Origin: Myoxocephalus aenaeus
Lineage: Eukaryota > Chordata > Actinopteri > Perciformes > Cottidae
DNA length: 64,000 nucleotides
NCBI GenBank assembly: GCA_038501785.1
Contig: JBAMJR010000011.1
Location: forward strand, 248,001 to 312,000
Reading direction: 5' to 3'
Of this stretch, positions 24,666 to 64,000 are shown in pieces. The notes under the pieces were generated by a model that did not search any database, was not told the origin of the DNA, and worked only from the letters and a program-made list of their open reading frames with translations. The position numbers were made by a program, and so were the translations under genes. The first letter of the stretch is position 1, and each line of letters begins with the position of its first letter.

Positions 24666-27600
24666 ATGAACTCCATGCTAACCAGAAGCCAGCAGAGAAA
24701 AATCTGCTCCCAGCTGGGAAGAGTCAGATTCCAGCTGCTGTACAAAGCCAGCATCCACGGTTTCACCGCTGCGGCCTTCCACCAGCGATGTGACAACCGC
24801 TGTCTGTGGGCTACAACGCTTCTGGTTATGTGTTTGGAGGCCACACCAAACAACCCTTCAGTAAGTCTGGGAAATTTGTGCCTGATGACAAGGTCTTTCT
24901 TTTTACCTTCAGTGGAGAAAAGCTTCTTACATATCCAGTTACTGAATCCGGTAATGCAGTGAGAATGGTGGGTAACTCTGGTCCATATTTTGGAGAAGAC
25001 TTGGTTCTTGTCCATGGAAGCACAGCAGTAGTCTATTCCAAACCAGGGAACTATTACAACTTTGATGCTGCAGAGATGCATGGCAACGACCTCAACCTGA
25101 CTGAGTGTGAAGTCTATGAAGTGGAGGGTAAGTTCAATATAAATATTATTATTATTCAATTATTTGGGTTGGTAAGAGTCTAACATTTAATTTCATAAAA
25201 AGCTATATATCTCAAGAACGCTTGGATGGAATTTCTACAAATTTGGCACAAATATCCAGCTGGACTCAAGACGATTGATTCCATTTTGGAGGTCAAAGGT
25301 CAAGGTCACTGTGACTCCATGGCCTTCCTATTGTTGTAAACACCATATCTCAGAAACGCCTTGAGTAAATGTATAAAAATGTGTCACAGACTCATTGGAT
25401 GACATTAATAAAACATGGTATCTGCATACATCAATGCAAAACAGGCAAAAGAAAAAAAATCATATCATAAAATCTACTGTGTACTATTAATATTATATTA
25501 TGTTCTGTTCAAGAAATAAAGTTGCATAGGTGGGTAATAGTTTAATAAAACTTGATAAGATCATTGTTGATTTTGCTCTTCAACAGAAACCTTCGAACTT
25601 GAGAGGCCTTGGAGGACCATCACCTGGGAATCAGAGTAAGATGGACACCATCCTGCACATAATGCGATTTACATGCTTTAGTACAATACACGATACAGTA
25701 TGACACAAGTTCATGTGTTCCACATGCCATGATATGCAACGCTGTGACGCTTGACTGGGCATACTATACCAACTTCTTTAGATTAAAATGGACTCAGTGT
25801 TTATGCGTAATACTATGCAATGATGTTGTTGGCCGTGCTTACTGAGCTATACAATTTTTAAATGCACAATTATTCTTATTGTCTTCACGACTGCTACCAT
25901 CACAGGTCAACTGGCTGTGTGCACAAAATACGTTTTTTACAACCAGACTGAAAACTACCTTATCAATCAATGAAAAGTAAAAAAAAAAAAAAAAACACTT
26001 TGTTGTTTCTACAGGAAGAGGAAGGAGATGATTGAGAGTATTAAGAGTTACCAACCCACAGATAGCTCTGTGTCCCAGTTACGCATCCTGCTTCTTGGAC
26101 CAGTTGGAGCTGGAAAGTCCAGCTTCTTCAATTCAATCAACTCTGTATTCAGAGGCCACGTCACTAGTCGGGCCATCGCTGGCTGCTCTGCCACCAGCGT
26201 CACCACACAGGTTAGGTTAGGTTTTCCTTTTATGGTGATTGATTTCAGAATAAAAAACCTGCTTGGTCCCCATTTTGTGGTTTGTTACTCCATCGTTTTG
26301 TTCTCAACAGTTCCGCACCTACTCTTTGAAAGCTGGACGAGAAGAAAAACCCCTGCCAATCCTCTTCTGTGATACCATGGGACTGGAGGAAAGCACTGGG
26401 GCGGGGCTTGATATCGATGACATCTGCAGCATCCTTAAAGGTCATCTACCAGACCGTTATCAGGTGCAGCCTTTTGCGACATTGAGCAGGATATTGAATG
26501 TTGTAGGCATTGATTTGGTTGTAGTTAACTCAAACTGTCCGTATCTTTCCCCTCGACTGTATGACTCAGTTCAACCCGTCTGCTCCTCTGCATTCGGACG
26601 CCAACGGCTATCGCAAGTCTCCAGTTCTGAAGGACAAGATCCACTGTGTGGCCTACGTCACTGATGCCTGCAAGGTGTCTATCATGCCCACAAGGCTGGA
26701 GGAGAAGATGGAGGCTATCCGCAGAAAGATCAACTTAATGGGTCAGTACAATTTTATTTCACATCATTATAATGAAGAGATACTGTACACACTCTTAGAA
26801 AATATCAGAATACGTTTTCTTAATCTCAACAAAGAACAACAAACGGACTGTAGACCTACAAGGGACCCTATAGGATGACTATTTAAATAATGTCAACATT
26901 AATTGTTGATCGTTTTATATTATTTATAGGAAGAAACATGTTATGTTAGCAGTTCCCACTTGAGTCTCCATCTTCACTTATCCTACAAGCCATGGTTTAC
27001 AGCTACTGGAACAGCTGGTAGTGAAGTTGTATATGTACTGTGTCACTGATGAACACTGTAAACTACTAGCAGTAATACAGTATTTCTACTGTTGCTTCTC
27101 TCAGCTGCATGCTCGAACTTGTGGTGGTTTCATGGGTTTTGTTCTGTACTCACAAAGTAAACGTTTAACTTTGTAAAAATCATGGACATTTCCATTTCTT
27201 ATACCAATTGCTAAACTGTGAAAATATATGCAAACATTTTTGCAATAGAGCAAAACACTAGTGTCCATAGAATATACGTCAAATTCCTTCGACAGTCTAC
27301 AAAGAAATGCTCCGTATTTTATTAGTGCGAAAATGAGTCATGTGACAATATGAGATGACTAGCAAACGATACAGCTTCTATTACATAGGGACTAGTGAAT
27401 GAGAAAACGAGGGAATGAGTTCAGACAAGTGCAGTTTTTTTCTAATTGTGCTTCAGTTATAGAAGAAACATAAATTGCAATGCAGAAGTGAATAATTTAT
27501 CAACAGCATTTTGGAAATATCCTCTCTGCTCTGTTGTTTCCAGGGATTCCTCAGCTGGTCCTGCTCACTAAAGTTGATGAAGCTTGCCCTTTGGTGGCCG

Positions 27601-27722
27601 AAGATGTGAGAAACGTTTACAAGAGTGGCTACATCAAGGATGTGGTGAGGATTTTATGATTTTATACAGAAGAAATTAACTTGACAATTTGTTGTACTGT
27701 CGGGTTGTAATGTGTTTTTATG

Positions 27723-27813
<91 letters not shown>

Positions 27814-28736
27814 ATGTATATGTATATGTATATATATATTATTAGTTCAGATATACTCAATGTATTTGATGGTTTTGAATTGAAGATGTAGCAACACTAA
27901 TTTGAGAGTATTAGGAATTTCTGCTAAAAGGCCAGAAATTTCGGGAAACCATGACCATGATTTTTGTACTTGAGCAATAATATATGAGTGAGATGGCAGG
28001 CAATCAAACCGGTATATTTACATCTGACCTTTGCTTAGAAGTTATTTGCTTTGTATTGGGTAGCCAACAAAAACAAACACCAACAATATAACATCAAACT
28101 TTCCAAAGTTGAACTTAAAATTTCAATAAAATGTAGTTGCTAATAGGGGTGGGAATCACCAGAGGTCACACGATACGATATTATCACGATATTTAAGTCA
28201 CGATACGATATCACGATACTGCAATATACAGTATTGAGTATTGCGATATATTGCGATTTATTACCTTTTTTCAACCGCAAATTGTCCCCAAAGGAAACCT
28301 GTCAACATAATTTATCTAATAAGATAACGTTTTCAGTCTGTTCATCTCCCTTCAATCATTTTTATTTCAGCAAAATGGGACAAACTGACCAACGGTCATA
28401 AATGTTGCATGCACCTGACAAACTGAGCAAAATATCGCGATAATATGCTGTATCGATTTTTCCCCCCCACCCCTAGTTGCTACATCACAAATGTTGTCAA
28501 AATTCTTTGTTGTCTTTAGAAACAAGTCTTTTGTGATTCAGATTCAGGAGGCCAGCGCTCGACTCGGCGTGCCAGTGTCCTGTGTGGTTCCAGTGAAGAA
28601 TTACAGCGAGGAGTTGGAGTTGGATCAGAACTGCGACATCCTGCTTCTCAGTGCCGTCATCCAGATGTTTCGTTTTGCTGATGATTACTTTGATGAAATC
28701 AGTGACCGATTAAGCAACATTGAAATCAAATTATAG
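24666..28736 (+). CDS. IFI44-like GTP-binding protein with TLDc exon out of frame (gene 2)
   Basis: The TLDc exon (about 24606-25127, ATG at 24666) is followed by 25587-25635, 26015-26210, 26311-26463, 26570-26741, 27544-27644 and 28542-28736 (TAG). The G-domain exons are intact: 'LLLGPVGAGKSSFFNS' (P-loop), 'LFCDTMGLEE' (G3-like), 'KDKIHCVAYVTDA', 'LLTKVDEA' (a canonical T/N-K-x-D G4) and 'VVPVKNYSEE'. The exon starts in a TLDc frame ('RFQLLYKASIHGFTAAAFHQRCDN') and resumes in another ('SVGYNASGYVFGGHTKQPF'); the switch is near 24797-24800, and the ATG frame stops at 24962. The net loss must be 1 modulo 3; comparison with the usual family pattern suggests about 10 nt. This is a recent pseudogenisation, a sequence error, or a gene using another start. 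The phase and size of downstream exons equal those of gene 1. Symbol left blank because IFI44 and IFI44L paralogy is unresolved in fish. Confidence -1.
25195..25420. repeat. Dispersed repeat in gene 2 intron
   Basis: 'atctcaagaacgcttggatg', 'aatttggcacaaatatcc', 'aaaggtcaaggtcactgtga' are hallmarks of a repeat found throughout teleost introns. Partial copy. Confidence -1.
27727..27840. repeat. (TA)n(TG)n compound microsatellite in gene 2 intron
   Basis: About 30 TA units, then about 11 TG units, then TATG variants. It starts about 80 bp after the TKVD exon. Confidence -1.
28143..28474. mobile_element. hAT-type MITE with 8-bp target duplication
   Basis: AGTTGCTA occurs at 28135-28142 and again at 28475-28482, an exact 8-bp duplication as made by hAT transposases. 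Inside, one end reads 'AGGGGTGGGAATC' and the other '...CCCCCACCCCT'. The interior is rich in 'cacgatacgatat' and 'atatcgcgat'. There is no coding capacity, so it is non-autonomous. It ends only 67 bp before the last exon of gene 2. Confidence -1.
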
Positions 28737-29250
28737 GACTTATGTGTGCAGCAGTTGTTTATATCTTGTCCAACTGCAATGAAAAGTCCTTCAAAATGAC
28801 CCCATCGTTCAGCAGGTCAGATCCAAGATGGCTAATCCCATTCATATTCTTGCCATTGCACTCCATAAATGGATAAATGCCTGATAACAATAAGCTGTTG
28901 TCATTATGAAGAAAATCAATATAAGAGGTGATTTTTCTAAACAGTAGTTTAGAAAGTTTGAGATTCTGCTTTACAGTAAGCGTCCTGGTACAAAGTCTTG
29001 CAGTTTATACTCTGCATGTGCCCCACTGACACTAATAGTGCTAATACTAAACTGTCATGAATGTTTTCATTCCAGTCTGTTTTTTTCATTGTAGTAATAA
29101 ATCTTTTTCTGAAGAGTATTTGATGCCATGGAAACAACTTCCTAGTATCTGCAGACGTTTTGTCTGTTATTGGATGTTATGTAGAATTTGGAACCTTCCT
29201 TTGTAAATCTGTTATCATTCCTAAACTTAATTAAGTTCAGTATTTTGTTC

Positions 29251-29256
29251 AATAAA
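29251..29256 (+). terminator. Polyadenylation signal, gene 2
   Basis: AATAAA in 'gttcaataaaagctc', 515 nt after the TAG of gene 2. Only 35 nt further right is a TTTATT that would be AATAAA for the opposing rabgap1l transcript. Confidence -1.
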
Positions 29257-29291
29257 AGCTCAAAGTTCATGAATGAACAGAAAAACTGAAA

Positions 29292-29297
29292 TTTATT
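29292..29297 (-). terminator. Candidate distal polyadenylation signal of rabgap1l
   Basis: TTTATT on the plus strand is AATAAA on the rabgap1l strand. It would give a 3' UTR of about 3.7 kb and bring the transcript end within tens of bases of the gene 2 end. Another AATAAA on this strand is at 30734-30739. Which one is used cannot be told from sequence. Confidence -1.
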
Positions 29298-32200
29298 AAT
29301 GTCAGAGAGTTATTGTACAGCAAACAGTGTTGGAGTCGGACCAGCTGAGGAGCGACCCCTCTGTGCAACAGGACTGTGACACAACACACATCACACCTCT
29401 TATCAGCCTGCTTTTACACTATTGAATTAGAGTGGATTATAAATTGGCAGCTGTCCTCTCAGTGACAGTAATAAGTTAAAAAATAACTGCTGTGCTCAGG
29501 ATAACTTTTAAACAAACGCACATCTTGAAATAGTGTTTAAAATACAGATGTTGTGTTAGTGCACATAAAAGACAAGGAGCTTCCTCCAGCGTGGCAACAT
29601 CTGACATTAAACTGGTTGTACAGTTTTGTACTGCAACTGTCACAGGTGTGGCCGACAAGAACGATGGAATAGGGAAGAAGGAATGTCCTGTAAATCCAGA
29701 ACATTGGATTCAATGATTCCTTCGTCTCCCATTCCATCATATTGATGCATTTCCTTCGGCAGAGCTGCTCAGTGGCCACCATTGAGAGAGCAGTGGTCGT
29801 ACTGGGAGGCAATGATAATGAGGATCAGATGACATGGTTGTTGGTGAGGTTGGTTCAGGTCACGGGGAGCACAGAGGAAGACCACTGGGGACAGAGCAGA
29901 GGGGAGGAGGCTCTTATGGCACAGCTGGCACTCGCCGACATTTCAAACTGTCAGATGTCTTCCCTCTCATCAGCCAACAACTTCCGTAAAAAAAAAAAAA
30001 AAGGCAGCCATGTGAAGAAGAAACCATTTCAACTTCCACCACTTGAGTTACAGTGCAGAACATACTTGTACATACACACATCGAAAGATACACTCACTTA
30101 CAAACAAAGTACACATGGGCTTGGTCAGAGTCCAAAGGCTGATTTCAGTGACAACCAGAGTGGAGAATAAAGCGGGACATTTGGTACCTCTCTGCCGGCT
30201 AACAGCACAAGCACACATTCATGTGAAAGCAAAACACAGCATTTTTGGCTAATTGTTGGATTTGTCAACTGAGAAAGCAAAACCATCCTTGTCTCCTTTA
30301 TCACTGGCTGTGGTCCTCACATTTACTGTAGATATTAGCAACCAGCAATGGAATAAGAATGTGTTTGTAGTAGTCAATAAAGCTTGTGTGTTCAGTTAGA
30401 TCTTTTTTAACTACATAGTACTAGTGGGAACTAGTAGTCCCATATAACTACTATACTCTTCAGTACACATATTAATGTACTTCTTAAAAGATTAGCTGAC
30501 TGGTAATATTCAATGCAGCATGTACTGAAGTGTTAGCACTGAGCCACACAGCCATACGTCCACTGTGGACACGGGGAAGTGATGCTGTTATCATTGCGCA
30601 GAGTTAATTAAAAAGTGTGTTGTTTAACCTGACAAAGGGAAAAGCAGGTGTTGGCACAGCTGTGCAAATGGACTGTTTGGCAATGACGGGGAATACCGCG
30701 ACTTAATCTTGCTTATTAATGTAATGCTAGGTGTTTATTTAGGGATGAATTGTGCTATGCAACGGATACTAAGTTTAGAGCATACACTGTACTATAAAGT
30801 TACCTAATTTAATGTGCTGACTGGTATCTATGGGGAATATTGATAAGTATGAGGATTTAAAATATTTTCTGTGAGCTTTCTCTGCGTAGCGTTACATAAC
30901 AGATAGATATACTCAGTTTCTCCGTGATCACTGGAAAGGATTATCTGGCTCTTTGGAAGCCATTTTCATGTCCGGCAGGAGGACGATGCAATTGTTCGCA
31001 TGTGTGCGAGTGAGTGGGTGAGTGAGTGTGCATCTCAGTGTCTGTCCAAGTACGAGTATTCTGCTGCAGAAAACTGCATTACATTTTAGGTGCCCAGTAG
31101 TGGCTGCATGCTCAAGGACCTCTCGTGGTTGCGATGACTCGCACTTTCTCAAAACACCTTTTAGTGCCCGTTTTATACTGCCATCTACTGCCTGCTCACT
31201 CCTCACTCACTCACTCACTCCTCTTAATCGGCACCCGACCGGTAGCGGCCGCAAGTGATAACACTGCTGAGTGCATCTCCGACCCACCAACCACCACCCT
31301 GATAACAGTTGGTGGTGGATTTGGCAAACAGCTAACGGAAAGAACGGTGTTTGGGGCTTAAAGGTAGTGGAACCACACACACTGCTGTACCTCAATGCAA
31401 CTCAGCTGCTGCTTTATAGGCAGACAGCGTGGGGAGTTTAATTTGTGTTTTGCGTCACCTTACTAAGTCTCCACAGGGGGTTAGCCAATTGTTGGTTGTA
31501 GTGATTTAATTACACAACAATGTCCAATGCAGACACACCTGGCGGAGATCTGCACTCTGCCGACTACACATCTCTAGTTTTAAATTTGTAAAGAACAAAT
31601 GCCAGAAACTCACAAGCCCTGATATCTCCAACCACACTGCCTGTTTGCAGACACCAGAGACAATTGGGGCAATTTAAAACAACTAGATTGAAGGACAAAT
31701 TTAAAAACATTTTCAAAACTGAACATTTACAACTAAGGTAGCTTGTACACATGCACCTCACATTATCACAGAAGGTGTGTGGCTTTGTACTATAGCAATT
31801 CCAACTGAATCCTTATTAAAAATATGAAAAGACGGAACGGACACGGAAAGGGAAAAGAGACGCTTTCTGTTGCGATCGTAGCTGTTAACGGAATGATGAC
31901 TGCATGCTAGAAATCTGTATGTAGTGAAACACAAAAAAGCCAGTCAAATACTTGCAGGCATGAACTGGAACTGGGATAAAAAATCAATCAATAAATTGTG
32001 ATATTGCACACCTTGAGTCGTTTCAACCCATGACAGACAAAGACAGTCGGGACATTACGCACATTAAGATCTCTGCAGGTTGTCACTTTGGTTCTTCAGC
32101 ATTTGGATTCGACCGACTCAATCACACACTGTGCTTACGTCAACATCTAGAGAGATGACTTTCAAAATCCAAACGGTAAAATAAAAAAATTTAACAAAAG

Positions 32201-33020
32201 AACTTCTCCTTGTTTTTTTTCCTTCTCTTAAAGATCTGTACAAGATTATTACAAAAATCAATAATTAGTTATACATATTTATATGACAACATTGTTTACG
32301 TTATATTACTATAAAGAAATACAACTTTTTGTGTCGGCCTTGTTTTAAGACTGAATGCAGTATTCCTTTTTCAGAGTTCTGTGGCTTTGCTGCGATGCAG
32401 ATGCTTAATGTAGATCACTATATTTATATGCGGCAAACTTATAATATCTCTGCATCTGGAGCTCTATTACTATCATTGAAATATTGTCCAAATTGTAGGA
32501 CTGAATGTTGCTACGTAAAACATAATCGCATACAGATAAATTGAGGAGGACTCTGCAGTAGCATTATCTGGTCACAAGGTGTAGCTAAACCATTCACCTC
32601 CATGAAGGATGCCATTATGTGTTACCTCAGCTTTCCTATAATGAGATCTCAACAAAACTGTGTCAGCAACGACTGAACCTATAAAATAAAAAAAACACTG
32701 AACTTTAATTCAGTGGTCGTCGAGCCCCACTGATAATTCACCGTCTCCTGTCACACCACCAGTGAAGCAAAGAGGGTCAGACAGACATTTGTTAGTTCAC
32801 TCAAACGTAAACACTTAGTGGAAGACGGGTAGCAGGTCCAGTCCTTCGCTTGTTTCCTCCTCATGTTTTCAGATATATGCAGTCCAAGAAATTGCTGAGC
32901 TCGGCTTTGCCAGCAGCTGGAAAAGGAATACTGCATTTCTCTGCTGCTTGTTTCTTCAATTTGTGTTCCTCAGCTCTAATGTGCATCCTGCAGGGGAATG
33001 AGAGATGAAGGGAGGGTCCT

Positions 33021-62811
<29,791 letters not shown>

Positions 62812-64000
62812 CTTTGAGAGAGAAAGACAAGAACAAATTCAGTTTGGTTATTCTAATAGTTTTCAAACCAACTTACATACATTAACTTAATAATTTGTGG
62901 AACAGACAGTTATAACCGTTGATGAAAAGTTGGGGTGTGATGTCAGGATCAGCAACAGTCACAAGCTCATTGCTGATTGTTTTGCACAGGTGCTCAAGAC
63001 ATATCCTGTTAATACTGGGACTCTCAATACCATCAACATGGATGTAACATTACTGATGAAAGTGTGAATATTTTGTACATCCTTGAGTGGTTAAGGCTAA
63101 ATATTGGAGGCTAAAGGTTTCTAGTGATGAACAATACTCCATATTTATTTACACTTTTGACTTAAAAATACTTGATACCTTCCCCCAAGACCAAAGATTA
63201 AAGAATATATTATTTAGAAAGTGTGCCACACATAAATTAATTTCCCGAAACCACTAACGTCAGCTCTATCCATTCCAATCAACACTTAATTTCAAAGATC
63301 CATTTGGTTTAAAGCAAATTTGACTTCTTTAGGACTCAAAAATCAAAGTTTAAGACTTGACTCGGGACTGAAGGGCAAAGTCTTGAGTCTTACTTGTGAC
63401 TTACACAACAACAACTTAGTCCCGTCTCTGCCCATTATTTACCCAGCAAGGCAACCTGAATACTTTTCTGCCGCTGCTTGTCTTACACAGACACAAACAT
63501 TCACACTAAGGGGCTGCACAGTTCAACCACAGTGTCATACAGTTACAACAGTCAATGAACCAGTCCACTGGAGCAGCTCAGGGATTTAGTGTCTTGGACT
63601 CCAGCGAGGGAGGGGGAGTGTCAGCCATGGGTACAGCCATTCAGTTTAACTACTGCACATAGAGCATTCAATAATGCTGCTACAGTTACTTCTTGTCTAA
63701 TATACTGTAGGTTAGTAGCATGAATATGGATATAGAAAATTGATAACTTTGCTCGAGTCAGCATGAAAAATTATGTTTCTTGTGACCACGTGGAATGGAT
63801 ATATTTTTAGTATACTCAGGAATTCCTGCTTCCTTTTCAGAATCAGGATCAAGTCATTTGATCCAACACCATTTGATCTGCCTTCTTGATCTGAAGCATC
63901 AGCACATACAGGGACAGACAGCAACAGTTTCTTTCTGGTGCCAGCGTTTTTTCTTGTTCTTCAGAGGAATTTCCCTGGGGGATGTCTCTCTGGGTCTTTG
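62812..64000. other. rabgap1l intron running off the right edge
   Basis: The preceding coding exon, expected to hold more of the TBC domain, was not found in these bases, so the intron continues beyond the window. Confidence -1.

Larger units (their letters stand above)
28737..33020. other. Convergent 3' region between gene 2 and rabgap1l
   Basis: No coding exon was recognised. It holds the gene 2 3' UTR (to about 29.27 kb) and probably the rabgap1l 3' UTR. Short simple tracts occur (poly-A at 29988-30002, 'ctca' units at 31197-31220). Open frames here lack family similarity. Confidence -1.

Noticed and set aside
24629..25159. 176-codon minus-strand frame opposite the gene 2 TLDc exon
   Set aside because: Shadow of the TLDc exon on the other strand.
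27654..27883. Tyr/Ile repeat frames on both strands
   Set aside because: Translations of the (TA)n(TG)n microsatellite.
29742..30170. 142-codon plus-strand frame
   Set aside because: No family similarity, contains a poly-Lys reading of an A-run, and lies in the likely rabgap1l 3' UTR.

Overview
The window looks like nuclear DNA of a ray-finned (teleost) fish. The base composition is AT-rich, the genes are split by GT-AG introns, there are many (CA)n/(TG)n arrays, and the interspersed repeats are typical of fish: Tc1-type transposons, a hAT-type MITE, a LINE reverse-transcriptase remnant and several dispersed repeats with 'gcttatcc' or 'tgctcaagg' landmarks. There are no bacterial features. 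Most long open frames here are chance or repeat shadows; real genes were found by joining exons with matching phase.

Layout. 1-13.9 kb: no gene recognised; repeats plus one orphan TATA-type promoter candidate near 3.57 kb. 14.0-19.8 kb (+): a complete eight-exon IFI44-like interferon-induced GTP-binding protein gene (350 aa) that lacks the usual N-terminal TLDc domain and carries a short Phe/Gly-rich head instead; a clear ISRE lies about 100 bp before its ATG. 21.7-23.4 kb (+): a decayed, truncated copy of a TLDc-type IFI44-like gene. 24.6-28.7 kb (+): a second IFI44-like gene with an intact G domain, but with its TLDc exon out of frame as given. 28.7-33.0 kb: convergent 3' ends. 33.0-62.8 kb (-): the 3' half of rabgap1l (a Rab GTPase-activating protein), twelve constitutive coding exons giving the last 445 residues (C-terminal part of the TBC domain plus the coiled-coil tail). 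Its 5' exons lie beyond the right edge. Within its introns are an alternative first coding exon for a short coiled-coil isoform (45.1 kb), a 303-nt phase-0 candidate alternative exon (51.5 kb) and two Tc1 relics.

The IFI44-like cluster is interferon-response machinery (cytoplasmic GTP-binding proteins), with ISRE-like sites upstream of each copy. rabgap1l acts on Rab GTPases in endosomal traffic. The two loci are convergent neighbours; nothing in the sequence shows that they are functionally linked.
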